A DNA stretch of 64,000 nucleotides from Cryptomeria japonica (Eukaryota > Streptophyta > Pinopsida > Cupressales > Cupressaceae), in NCBI RefSeq assembly GCF_030272615.1, contig NC_081407.1:97137897-97201896 (forward strand), read 5' to 3'. The position numbers were made by a program, and so were the translations under genes. Below are positions 11,734 to 23,391 of this stretch, one piece after another. Positions within the stretch are counted from its first letter, which is position 1, and the number at the start of each line of letters is the position of its first letter. The notes beneath the pieces are model-generated. The model was not told the DNA's origin. It was given only the letters and a program-made list of their open reading frames with translations, and searched no databases.

Positions 11734-12603
11734 ATGGCTCAAACCCGATCACAGTCGAGACAACGAGAAATAGAAAGAGAAGAAGAAGAAGAGGAAAATC
11801 TCAATGAATTTCAAGAAGCACTTGGAGGAAATGAAGATGACGAAAACCCAAGTACTCCCACTCCTGCAACAATAGAAAGGGCTCAGCATAACCCTCTCTT
11901 TAACAGACTTTTTGACGAAATACTCAGGAGCAATGCGGATGCTCACTTCTTAAGACTTGCTCAAGAAGGAGCCAAACTCCCCTCAGACTTTGATCTTGCC
12001 CAATTAAGACAAGCATCAGAAAGACAAAGTTGCCATGAGGAGGAAGGGCGTAGAGATCCCATCAGATATAACATCCCTCAAGGTAACCCACCACCTCCTC
12101 CTCCAAATGAAATGGAGATGTTGCGGCAACAAGTCGAGAATCTCGCCCAACAACTTCATAGTGGTGTCAAGATTAACCAATTCTCACTCAATGACATCTA
12201 TCCCTATCCTTTTGATAGGAATCTTTATATGCCACCCTTTCCACGCGGATTCAAAACACCCAAATTTGAAAAATATAGAGGAAAGGGGGATCCCCGTGAT
12301 CATGTCCGAGAATTTCATTCCGCTTGTCTTGAAGTGGCATATGAAGACACCTACCTAATGCGCCTTTTTCCCCAAAGCTTGGGAGGAACAACCACATCAT
12401 GGTTTTCCCGACTACCAGGTGGCATTAGAACATTTGAGGAACTCATCCAGAAGTTCCTATCTCATTACTCTTATAACATTGAACGCGACATCACCATGGC
12501 TGATCTATGCAATACCAAACAAAAACCAGGTGAACTATTCTCAGTATTTCTGCAACAATGGCGCCAAATGTCTAGCAGACGTTCTCTTCAGTTACCTGAA
12601 TGA
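11734..12603 (+). pseudogene. gag: Element B Gag, N-terminal part, ended by a premature TGA
   Basis: Starts at an ATG in good context (AACAAAATGGCT). After a charged acidic N-terminus, residues about 170-290 form the retrotransposon Gag domain: FEKYRGKGDPRDHVREF, then RLFPQSLGG and the W-F-S-R-LP segment. Gag forms the virus-like particle in the cytoplasm. The TGA at 12601 (codon 290) falls inside the domain, and the same frame resumes at once with ELVEIF. The simplest explanation is CGA to TGA. This is the first part of one 2435-residue gag-pol frame shared with the next four blocks. Confidence 0.9.
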
Positions 12604-12609
12604 GAACTA

Positions 12610-15600
12610 GTGGAAATTTTCATTTCCAACTTAAACGAAGAAATGGAATTTCACTTGGATGTCAAAGACACAGACTCTTTTAACGATATGATCACCAAGG
12701 GTTTAAAATGTGAAAGGGCACTCATCAAGAAAGGACTCATCAAAATCTTTAATGAACCAAAAGATGGTCCTCGCCCGCGCTTCAATAGTGATAAACCAAA
12801 CTTCTGGAACAAGAATAAAAATATCGTCAACGATGGAGTTGTGGATGCTCGGACTATCCAAAATGCACAACCTGTGGTTCGGTTTGCAGGACAAAATCCT
12901 CCACCTCAGAATAACACAAATGTTCCTTCCAATCAAGGTCGCATCACGTCTCATGATGAACCTAGACCTCGTCAGCAAAAACAAAAACGCACATACACTC
13001 CCTTAGGGGAACCCATTGAAATAGTGTTGCGACAACTCATTTCTCAAAATTTGATCACTCTACCTAAGCTATCAAACTATGAGCCTCAGGTCAAACCAGC
13101 ATGGTGGAGAGATACTGAACACTGTGAGTTCCATCAAGGAAGAGGACACAAGACAAGTAATTGTCACCGATTGAAAGATCTCATTCAGGATCTTATTGAT
13201 CGAGGAGAAATTGAAATTGAAGGACATGACCCAAAAACAACAAATAATGATCATTTGATGTTCAAAAATCCACTTCCATCACAAGATCAAAGGGGTCCTT
13301 CCACTTCCCGGCGAGGCACTGATACCACTGATTATACGCAGGCTGCGTATAACTACACTGTAAATCACCTGTATGATGCTAGTGAACAAATTGCAACTAT
13401 CACCTTCAAAAATCCCACCTCAAATTACAATGTTGTTACACGTCGTGGCAAGGTCACCATCAAGGCAGCTCCACAAGGCACCACCTCCATCCCAAAGCAG
13501 TACAATCTTGTGGAACAATTAGATAAAACGCCTGCGCTCATATCCATTTTAGAGCTATTACGCCTATCACCATCTCATAAAACAATCTTGGATCAAGCAC
13601 TCCAAGAGGCGTCAGTCCCTGCAAACCTTAATACAGACCAGTTTCAAGCCATGGTTGGAAATCTAAAGTCATCACCTTGTCTCACTTTTTCCGAAAGTGA
13701 CAACTCTTCTTTCCAACAACCTCATAATGCTTCGCTACACATTGAAGGCTTTATCAACCAACACAGGATCAAGCGAGTCTTGATAGATAATGGAGCAGGC
13801 CTAAACATTTGTACACTACAGTTGGTCACAGCATTGGGATATGCAATAGAATCAGTGGATCCTCGCAAGAAGATCACCATCAAGGCCTATGATGATGCAG
13901 AGCGTTCATCCAAAGGAGCTGTGGTACTACCAATCCGAGTGGGCCCTGTGGTAAAGCACATCATTTGTCGGGTTTTGGACCTTCCTCTGCCATATAATCT
14001 ATTATTAGGGAGACCTTGGATACATGCCATGCAAGCTGTTCCATCTACCTACCATCAATGTATCAAGTTCCCACATAACGGTACAGAGATCACAATCCGG
14101 GGTGATGCAAATCCTTTTGCTTTTTGCCATAATATCAGCCATCAACCAGAAATTACTGTTCCTAATAATAGGGAAGCCATTTCCTCCACATCATATGTAA
14201 GTCCCGCCTCTCTTGCCAGTTCGAACACCCCTATACCCAAGCAAGAAAAGCTTAAGATGAAAGTAGCAGAGGAAGGTCCTGGAGAATACAACTTGAGTCA
14301 GCTCTTTTGTGTGGGACAAATGCCCACTTCTCCTAGAACACATGGTAAACCACAGCAGTTACTCCAGCAACCACTAATCATGCCTGCATGTGCCTTAACG
14401 CCTTTCATTCTTGGAAAGAGTCAAGAGGAAGAGACACAAGATGAGGACCTAGCGGAATGGATCTATAAAGATCCCATCACCACTGACAAACCGCAAGTTA
14501 CACTTCCTACGGAACAGTATGGTAAAGGCCTCCTCATTATGCAAAGAATGGGGTATGATGGTCAGAGTGCTTTGGGATCCTGCAAACAAGGACGACATGA
14601 ACCGCTGCTGCCAGAGTTCAAGCCCAAAGGTAATACTGGCCTAGGCTTTGAAAAAGGGATCCTTCCTAAACTCAGATTCAAAGGAAAACCTAGCAAACCA
14701 TTTTGCCCACCTACTGCAAAGAGGACACCTTTCATAATCAAAGAACCATCAAGCAATATTGCCACTGCCCCATCGAGGCTCACAACCCCACCGCAACCAT
14801 CACCAGTGCCAAACATACCACCAATCGAACTAGTAATCCCATCCACAGCAGTCATCACATCAATAAAACCATTCATAGCAGCAACTATATTGGAACCCGC
14901 AGCAACATCTATGGCACCAGCAGTTCCTGTAGAAACCACTGAGTCACCATTACCGATACTTCCAATGACAAATCCTTTAATCCCCATCACAGTTCCTGCA
15001 GCACCAATTACTACAAAGATACATAAACCAATCACACCTGCCGTGTTTAACTCCAAAGACATCCCAGTATGGTATAGCAATCGGATACTGGAGAGTGATT
15101 CAGAGACTGACTCACATGAGTGGGAATTTGATTCTGTACAACTTAACACTTCAGATGAGGAAGACACATCACCACCCCCGCCACGCAAAGACATTCCTGT
15201 TTACGGAGAAGCACAGATAAAGACCACTTGGGTACCTGAGCTGGAAACATCTTCCATAGACCCTACGTCTCATCCTACGCCTGATTCTGACAGGGAGAGT
15301 ACCATCAACGACCTTCACCACACTGTCTTAACCCTCACTGATACCTCCAACGAACTTAACCTAATCGATGAAGTAATGCCCATTATCCACCCTGAACTCA
15401 TCGAATGGAACCACCCAAATCCCCCATGTCTTGACTTCTTCCAGAACGATGAGGCTATCATTGACTTTTTGGAATTACGAGATAATCTACCAAGTGGGGA
15501 TCACAAAGCTGGATTCGCCATTGCACTTAATAGCGCAGCATACTTTGGGGCGGATGCCAAACCCTTCAGCTGCAAAAACATAACATTAAAACATGGATCT

Positions 15601-17532
15601 TCCAGTGAAAACCACACTGTGGCACTGTTTGATCCGACAATAGTAAAAAGAAAGAGCGTATCCAACGGTGAAAACCTCTCTGAGGTGCCTGAGGATGAAG
15701 GGTTTGACATTCTCCCTGCTAGTACACAACAGGAACGATCAATGATTCTCATCGAGGAAACCAAAGAATACAATGTGGGGACTCCTGAAAACCCTCATAT
15801 CATACATTTGGCATCTCTTCTCACTCCAGAGGAACATCCTCAATTCATAGAGTTCTTCCAGCAGCGTCAGATCAACTTTGCATGGTCATATGCAGACATG
15901 CCTGGGCTTGATCCGGATTTAGTCATGCATCACCTCACCGTAGCAGAAGGAGCCAAACCTGTCAAGCAGAAGCTTCGTAAGATGCATCCCCAAATTGCAG
16001 TGCTAGTCAAAACAGAACTCAAGAAACTCCTAGATGTTGGTTTCATTAGGCCAATTGATTATGCAAAATGGATCTCCAACATTGTGCCTGTCGGCAAACC
16101 AAAAGGGGGCATCCGCATTTGTACTGACTTCAGAGATCTGAATAAGGCATGTCCTAAGGATGACTTTCCCCTACCAAATATCGACATCATAGTGGATCTA
16201 ACAGCAGGACATGCGATGCTTTCACTCATGGATGGCTTTTCCGGCTACAATCAGATAAAGATCGCACCGGAAGATCAACATAAGACAACCTTCACATGTC
16301 CATGGGGCACATACTGCTGGAATGTAATGCCTTTTGGTCTAAAGAATGCAGGAGCGACCTATCAAAGAGCAATGACCACCATCTTCCATGACATGATGCA
16401 TACTATGATGGAAGATTATGTGGATGACTTACTAGCAAAATCACTTACTAGAGAAGGACATCTCCACATCTTAGATCAAATCTTTGATAGACTGGAACAA
16501 TATCATGTTCGACTCAACCCAAAGAAATGTGTCTTTGGAGTGACCTCCGGGAAGCTTCTAGGATACATTGTCTCAAGTAAAGGCATTGAGGTCGATCCAG
16601 CAAAGGTTAAGGCAATAATGGACATGCCACCTCCAAAGAATATCAGTCAGCTAAGGACATTACAAGGGCGGCTTCAATCCATCCGAAGATTCATTGCACA
16701 ATTGGCTGATAAGTGTCACCCATTCACACACTTGCTACACAAGAACATCTGCTTTCAGTGGGATGCTCGATGCCAGCAAGCATTTCAGACACTTAAAGAC
16801 TATCTCATGAATCCACCATTGCTGATGCCACCAGATCCAAGTAGACCATTGTTACTCTATATCTCGGCGACAAGTACAGCATTGGGTGTACTACTAGCAC
16901 AACATAATGCAGAAGGCAAAGAATGTGCTATATACTACATCTCTCACACATTGGTTGGCTATGAACTCAATTACACACCTATTGAGCGAGCTTGCCTAGC
17001 AGTAATCTTAGCAGCCACTAAACTGAGGCACTATCTGTTAACACACAAGGTACAACTCATTGCAAAGATTGATCCACTCAAGTATTTACTTAACAAAGCA
17101 GCATTGACAGGCCGCTTGGCCGAATGGGTGATGATTCTAAGTGAATTTGACATTGAGTACGTGGACCGTAAAGCTATCAAAGGTCAAGTTATTGCAGATC
17201 AGTTGGCCGATGCGCCACTCACAGGTGATCATCCTCTTATTTCCAATTTTCCAGATGAAGAGATATTCATGATCACAACAGCACAACCATGGAAACTATA
17301 TTTTGATGGGTCATACACTAGGCACGGCTCGGGGGCAGGCATTCTGTTTATCACACCTCAAGGTGATAGCATCCCGAAGTCTTACAGGCTCACATTTCCA
17401 TGCACAAACAACATAGCAGAGTATGAGGCCTTGATCACAGGACTCAGGTTAGCCGTACAATGGAAATTACAAGAACTACAAGTATATGGCGATTCCCAAC
17501 TAGTCATTCGACAAGCAACAGATGAATATTAG
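12610..17532 (+). pseudogene. gag-pol: Element B Gag C-terminus, protease, G-patch, reverse transcriptase and RNase H
   Basis: Same frame as the preceding block. Residues are numbered from the ATG at 11734. A zinc knuckle of the C-X2-H-X4-H-X4-C type lies at 464-477. The aspartic protease has its active site at D685 as DNGA rather than DTGA or DSGA, and ends with LLLGRPWIH. A G-patch-like segment at about 929-985 has YGKGLLIMQRMGYDG and later GLGF. A long Pro and Thr-rich linker follows (about 990-1120). Reverse transcriptase spans about 1400-1610, with the YVDD catalytic motif at 1562-1565. The first RNase H follows at about 1690-1810, and a second starts near 1850 (LYFDGSYTRHG). The TAG at 17530 interrupts the second RNase H, where C has CAA, so it is probably CAG to TAG. 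The frame is otherwise continuous over 4.9 kb. Confidence 0.93.
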
Positions 17533-17550
17533 ACCAAAGATGATAAACTC

Positions 17551-18141
17551 ATGCCATATAAGCAAATGGTGGACACTCTAAAGACATCATTTACTAATAT
17601 CACTTTTGAGCAGATACCAAGAGATCAGAATCGAGCTGCTGACGCCATGGCTACCATCGCATCTCTACTAGATCTTCCACATAATTCAACACGCTACGAG
17701 TTCTTGGTAGAACAGCTTTGGATCCCCGCTTATGATATCCCCGAATCTGAAATGATATGTCGCCTTGTTGGTTCCGAATCCCCATGGTACGGTGAGTTCT
17801 ACACCTATCTCCGCGATCATACCCTTCCTCCCAACCAATCAAATAACCAACGAAAAACTTTCATTCGCCAAACTGCTCGATATACCATTATTGCCGAAAC
17901 CCTATACCGACGTAGTCTTGATGGTACTCTCCTTCGATGTCTGGAACAGGATGAGATAACAAAGGTTTTGGAAGAGGTACATGAAGGAATTTGCGGGACT
18001 CACTCAAGTGGTCCATCACTAGCCAAGAAGATCATGCGAGTTGGATACTATTGGCCATCTATGGAAAAGGATTCCTACTACTTTGTCAGGAAATGCAAGA
18101 AATGTCAAGTTCACGGTGACCTGATACATGCACCAGCATAG
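17551..18141 (+). pseudogene. pol: Element B second RNase H end and integrase zinc domain
   Basis: Continues the same frame after the TAG at 17530. It begins with the end of the second RNase H (QIPRDQNRAADAMATIA, the last D of the active site region). Next come the linker and the integrase HHCC zinc-binding domain, with CKKCQVHG supplying the two cysteines. It ends at a TAG at 18139, where C reads CAA after the same APA residues, so CAG to TAG is the likely change. Integrase joins element DNA to the chromosome in the nucleus. Confidence 0.9.
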
Positions 18142-18195
18142 GAACTGCAACCAATCACAACACCATGGCCTTTTTGTCAATGGGGCCTTGACCTT

Positions 18196-18678
18196 GTGGG
18201 TAAGATTCATCCATCTTCATCCAATGGCCATAAATTCATTATTACCGCTACGGAATATTTCACAAAGTGGATCGAAGCTGTTCCACTTACCCAAGTCACC
18301 GGCAAGCAGATCGCCTCATTCATCCTCAACTACATCATCTGTCGGTATGGTGTGCCCATGTCCATCATCACAGATAATGGTCTTCCTTTCAAAAATCAGG
18401 ATGTCTGTGAGCTTTGTGAGAAATTTCATATCCAACACCGCTTTTCCACTCCCTATTACCCACAAGGCAATGGTCAGGCCGAAGCATCCAATAAAAACAT
18501 ATTGAGAATCCTAAAGAAGACAGTCAATGATGCCGATCGTGATTGGCATGTTCAATTGAATCCAGCATTATGGGCATATCGAACTAGTATTCGAACCCCT
18601 ACAGGTGCAACTCCTTATTCATTGGTCTATGGTGCAGAAGCTATCTTACCTATTGAGGTTGAGATACCATCATTATGA
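18196..18678 (+). pseudogene. pol: Element B integrase catalytic core
   Basis: The frame actually reopens at 18142. The catalytic triad is present: D2153 in WGLDLV (18190), D2214 in IITDNG (18373) and E2250 in QAEASN (18481). The last two are separated by 35 residues, as in DD35E enzymes. The block ends at a TGA at 18676, where C has CGG-type arginine in SLRVSL, so CGA to TGA fits. The core itself looks intact. Confidence 0.9.
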
Positions 18679-18684
18679 TTTTCC

Positions 18685-19041
18685 TTGCATAATCTCATCG
18701 ATGATGAAGCATACAGAGTCTCACGTCTTCAGGACTTAGATTTACTTGATGAGAAGCGACAAGCTGCATACAATCACCTCAAAGCCTATCAGCAGCGCAT
18801 GAGTAGAAGCTACAATCACCGAGTTAGATCTCGTACATTTGAGGTAGGTGATCTTATTCTTCGAGAGAATCCTCGCAACCAACCAAACAGAGAACATCAA
18901 GGCAAGTTTGAATCAAACTGGCTGGGCCCATATGTTGTCACTGCTGTATTTGGGTCCGGGGCATATCAGTTGGCTACATCAGAAGGAGAACCGCTTGCAG
19001 ATCCAATTAACAGCATGCACCTCAAACGGTTTTATACCTAA
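18685..19041 (+). pseudogene. pol: Element B integrase C-terminal domain
   Basis: Last 118 codons of the same frame. It contains the GPY/F-type segment (KFESNWLGPYVV) and the end MHLKRFYT, with no chromodomain. That absence fits Tat rather than chromovirus lineages. The TAA at 19039 is the natural stop, matched by C at 56456. Confidence 0.88.
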
Positions 19042-19124
19042 GCTGTACAGAGCATCAGGCTCCCCTGCATACTAGAAAATACCAAAAACATTAAAAAAAG
19101 TAAAGAAAAATCATGCATCCAAAC

Positions 19125-19189
19125 GGTGAACAACCACTCCAGTGGCACCTTGGGTAAGTACGATGGCGAAAACCTGGCAAACAGGCGCC
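19125..19189 (+). other. Pair of conserved double stem-loops after pol (element B)
   Basis: 19125-19149: outer GGTG with CACC, inner CCACT with AGTGG. 19165-19189: outer GGCG with CGCC, inner CCTG with CAGG around GCAAA. A 15-base linker between them contains GGGTAAGTA. Element C has three such units in the same place with changed but still paired bases. Confidence 0.6.
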
Positions 19190-19411
19190 ACTCGTAAAGG
19201 CAATGGCTCCAGTATCTTTCAGGCTCGTTGCGATCACATCCATACATACACACATCCATCCATCTAACCATGGCTTGTTATTTGATCTGTAATCCAAGAA
19301 AGTACTTCATGCGTCTGGCATCCCGCTTTTTCATAAATCATGTCCAACTTGGGGGCAATGCCCTTACAATCTAGATGATGGAAGTGGATTCTACATTACT
19401 GGTGATTCACT

Positions 19412-19590
19412 GGCAAAAACATTCAAAAATGTCTCGCAAAATACAAAAACATTCAAAAATGTCTCGTAAAATACAAAAACATTCAAAAATGTCTCGCAAA
19501 ATACAAAAACATTCAAAATGACTCATAAAATCCAAAAACATTCAAAAATGTTTCACAAAATCCAAAAACATCGGAAAAACCATCAAAAAT
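19412..19590 (+). repeat. 30-base tandem repeat, about six units
   Basis: Units read AAAAACATTCAAAAATGTCT followed by CGCAAAATAC. Each contains a small inverted repeat, ACATT with AATGT around CAAA. The first three are almost identical and later ones decay. Confidence 0.8.
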
Positions 19591-20897
19591 CACACAAAAA
19601 AATGGCAACACCTTGTACATATTCATTCGAGCAGATACCAAACAAGCATTGACACAAACACTCACACAAATGACCACTTATCAATCAACCAAAACAATCG
19701 ACATCAACAATCCAAAACTGTCTTTAAAACAAGGATGCATCCTTCCTTACCAAAACAAAGACAAAAGTGACGTTTTCTTTGACAAGAAAATTATGTTAAG
19801 CTATCAAATGCTTGGTTGATTCGTGAGTAATTCATTTGTTTATCTATATCAGGTTCCTACGGCATTGTTTGTGTATCTTCGACACATTATTCCGATGAAG
19901 TTCTGGGGCATGTACTAATGGTGTCTACGTGGGAAGTTCACTAGGCTACGTGATCTTATGCCAAATGCAATCATAGATCACTACGGCTTGCTGACTACAG
20001 CGTATACCTCGACCATATGAGCATGAACCATTACCAAGGATCCTTATTCTTTATTCTTTATGTATATATTGTTTGTTTGCAGGTGCAATGCTCTTCCTTT
20101 GGTTCCTCCTACCTCATCCAAACTGGATAAAGGTTTTTTATCTCTTAGTACGGTATGAACTTGTCTCAGGATATGATCAGCCTAAGATCAAGGAGGACGA
20201 TCCAAGTCATGCATGAATAGAGATAATCCTTGTCTGTTCCGCAAGCAATACTCAGGTCAACTTGATCCATTATATCAAGTTGCTTGTATTAACTTGCTAT
20301 ATCAAAATCCATGTAAGAAATACTCTGGTCATCTTGAATCTTTGTGTCAAGTTGCTTGTATTTTCTTACAACATTTTAAAGCTCAATGATGAAAAATAAA
20401 GCACCATGGATCGTCATTCCATCTCATCTGTATATATTGCATTTCATTGCATTCCACCCATCCATACATTCATAATAGTTGCATATCATGCATACATAGT
20501 CATAATAATGCATACTCTATTTTACTCATCTTCTTCCATAGGACTCGGTTCTAGTCCTCCATATCTTCTATCTAACATCGAATCCCCCCACACCCTCCCT
20601 ATCTTGATCATCAACATCATCCTAATCCCTTCATCACTTCCCATCCTCACTCATCCAAAAAAATTAAGCCAGTTACTCTGTCTACACAGATACATCGACT
20701 CCCACACACCTAGACTATCAACAGATACTCTGATCAAGTATCTTCAGGTCTCACTAGGTAATCGATCATGGTAATCCTAGACTACATCAGGCATTTATCA
20801 TAATGACCTAGTCTCAACGGGGCTGCCATGATTCCCCACAACCATCCATCACACGCACATACTATCAATTGATCAACCAATCAAACACAATCCAACG

Positions 20898-21122
20898 GAC
20901 AATTACATCAATTGTCTACGTCTCAACGAGTATTTTGCTTCATATACCTTGACTTCATCGGGCAATTACATCAATTGTCTAAGTCACATCAGGTCACTTT
21001 GATTCACTTACTCAGACTTTATCATGTCCAAGCGACCAACTGACATCAACTGTCACGCTTTGACTTGACCGGGGCAATTAAACCGATTGCACCAGATTGT
21101 CCAAACAATTTTGATCAATTGT
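20898..21122 (+). repeat. Array of four short hairpins in element B
   Basis: 20898-20916: GACAATT with AATTGTC, loop ACATC. 20961-20979: GGCAATT with AATTGTC (one G-U). 21074-21090: GCAAT with ATTGC. 21105-21122: ACAATT with AATTGT. Pairing is kept although bases and loops vary. Confidence 0.55.
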
Positions 21123-21328
21123 ATAGCATCAATCCAAACCCCACACTACATCTGCTATGTATCTCTTGCATGACCTCAGGGTACTCGTTGGCTTGTTGTT
21201 TCTTCATATTCACTCCATTTTATCCCATTCTTTCATCATTAGTTCTAATTTCTTCTATTCTACCTCCCCTCCGTTTTTCATTCTTTTTCGAGAGATCGCC
21301 CGATTTTTCAAAAAAATTCGGCCCATCC

Positions 21329-21440
21329 CTCGAGGGGGCATACCACCCATTAAATTTACATTTTATGGGGCATTTCTTCACACCTATTTTTCTTTCTTTG
21401 AAACGACGCGATAAACCGCACCGTCTCAAAGAGGGGCAAA
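21329..21440 (+). promoter_or_regulatory. Conserved pre-LTR block and polypurine tract of element B
   Basis: CGAGGGGGCATACCACCC, then GGGGCA, then TCTTTGAAACGACGCGATAA, and finally CTCAAAGAGGGGCAAA against the LTR. C has nearly the same string before its 3' LTR although the LTRs differ. Confidence 0.8.
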
Positions 21441-23386
21441 TGTAGTCACATAAATCTGTCCACTTAATTAAATGAATACTTAGTATTTATTTGATTATTT
21501 AACCATCAATTAATAATTAATTAAATTAATAATTAATTAATTCATCTTAACCCTCTTCTCCTATTAATTAAATAAATTATTCAATTTATTTGATTTAATT
21601 CACTTAACCAAATTCATACCATTAATTAAATAAATAAATCATATTTGTTTAATTAAATCTTCTCTCACATTTAAATAAATTAATATTTATTTAAATCCCC
21701 CAAAATCCCACCTCTCACATTTAAATAAATTAATATTTATTTAAATCCCCCAAAATCCCACCTCTCACATTTAAATAAATTAACATTTATTTAAATCACC
21801 TTTATCCTCCACCCACTTGTATTTTCCTACAAAAGCAAGTTGCACAATTATTTTAAATAAATAATTTATTTAAATCACCTTTATCCTCCACCCACTTGTA
21901 TTTTCCTACAAAAGTAAGTTGCACAACTATTTTAAATAAATTATTTATTTAAAATCCTATTTATCCTCACCCACTTGAAACCTTTAATGGTTTCCCTTAA
22001 AGTATTCAAACTTGATGGCTTTAAAGTCTTCAAACTTGATGGCTTCCTTCTATAGTCTTCTTAAGACTTTAATGGTTTTCCTTAAAGTCTTCAAGCCTTT
22101 AATGGTTCCCCTCAAAGTCTTCAAGCATTTTAATGCTTTATCTTCCTTTTTCTCATTTAAATAAATTAATATTTATTTGAATATTTATCCAAATACAACT
22201 TGCACACATTTATTGAAATAAATGAATTTTTATTTTAATAAAATCTTATTTTCCCTCACCCACCAAATCCACTTGCAAAATCTAATCCCCTTCTAGATTC
22301 TTCTAACCCCTTCTTAATTAACTTAATCCATCCCCTAATTATTGTCACATTCCTAAGCAAAATGGAGTCACTTCTCAAAGCCTAAAAGTCTTTGATAACC
22401 ATTAAAGGCTTTCAACCTTCAACCACTAAATGTCTCAAAGTCTTGGATAACCTTTGAAAGCTTCCAACCTTCAACCACTAAATGGCTCAAAGTCTTTGAT
22501 AACCATTGAAGGCTTTCAACCTTCAACCACTTAATCCCCAAAGTCTCCAATAACCATTAATGGTTACCTCAAACCCTCCCACATGGTTAAAACATTTGTT
22601 TTGACTCAACCTCTACCCAACCCAAGGGTCTCATCAAGCCTTTAATGCTTTGACCATGATTATCTCTTAATCATTTGCACAAAGGTTTATCCTTGCATTA
22701 ACTCCTAATCCAGTGGGTAATCCTAATTTAGGCTTGACCCTTACTTTCTAGATAACCATGAGGTCTCCTCAAGCATTTAATGCCTCCAACCTCTTCTCTC
22801 AACCCAATCTTATGTTGACACTTGTCACCATTTCATTGGTGCAAATTGTGCACATGGATCCCCAACTTTCAAGCTTGACCCTTGATTAAACTTTTCAATC
22901 CTGGCCATCCATTGCTCCATTTTTCCTATAAATAGAGCCCATTCCTTCATAATCCAGATCCTGAAAACTTGTATGCATTTAGGCTATAGACATTTTTAGA
23001 GAGCATTTAGCATAGCATAACTAAAATCTTGTCTTTTTGGTAAAATCAATCATTTTAGCATCAATAGAATAGTATTTAGCTTTTCATTTCATATTTGAAG
23101 CTTAATATTAAATCTCAATCCTCCATAGGCATCCATAGTGCAAAAAGCTACTGAGAGCTACACTCATTTGGGACTTGGAGAGGAGAGGAACAAGGGAGGA
23201 GCAACTATGAGCATCTTGATTAGCTATTTCATTCTATGTTTATATGCTTTCTATTTCATGCTTAATATCTCTCTTGATATGCTTGTTTAGGATAATCTTT
23301 TGTTGCTAACACTAACGTTTGTTTCTTGTGCTCTTGTGTGTGTGTTGCCATCAAACAGATTTTCTAATCCTTTTTGCAGAGCATCA
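21441..23386 (+). repeat. 3' LTR of element B (1946 bases)
   Basis: Nearly identical to 7060-9007, with a T7 run shortened to T5 near the end. It is followed by GTTAC at 23387-23391. Confidence 0.95.
22927..22934 (+). promoter_or_regulatory. TATA box of the B 3' LTR
   Basis: TATAAATA in the same context as in the 5' LTR. From here transcription could read into the downstream part of the broken gene. Confidence 0.6.
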
Positions 23387-23391
23387 GTTAC

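Larger units (their letters stand above)
19190..21328 (+). other. Post-pol region of element B without a coding gene
   Basis: It contains a 30-base tandem repeat (19412-19590) and a 9-base-pair hairpin at 20258-20282 (CAACTTGAT with ATCAAGTTG). A degenerate second copy of that hairpin follows near 20318, and a hairpin array lies at 20898-21122. Open frames at 20406 and 21065 have biased composition and no domain, so I do not call them genes. A and C keep an antisense PMD gene in this position; B shows none on either strand. Confidence 0.65.
7060..23386 (+). mobile_element. Element B: complete Tat-type Ty3/gypsy LTR retrotransposon, 16.3 kb
   Basis: Two LTRs starting TGTAGTCACATAAATC and ending GCAGAGCATCA bracket it, and the duplication GTTAC lies on both sides (7055-7059 and 23387-23391). 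It has a primer binding site, a 2.7 kb leader, a single gag-pol frame (11734-19041) with four stop codons, a 2.4 kb post-pol region rich in hairpins, and a purine tract. Domain order is Gag, protease, G-patch, reverse transcriptase, RNase H, second RNase H, integrase, with no chromodomain. That order places it in the Tat lineage. By eye the LTRs differ by about seven substitutions and one 2-base indel in 1946 bases, so insertion is recent. Unlike A and C it has no antisense PMD gene. Confidence 0.95.

Noticed and set aside
14562-15194. 210-codon open frame on the minus strand inside the gag-pol linker of B
   Set aside because: It overlaps the low-complexity Pro and Thr-rich linker, and its composition (Gly, Ser, Val runs) is the reverse reading of that. 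No domain.
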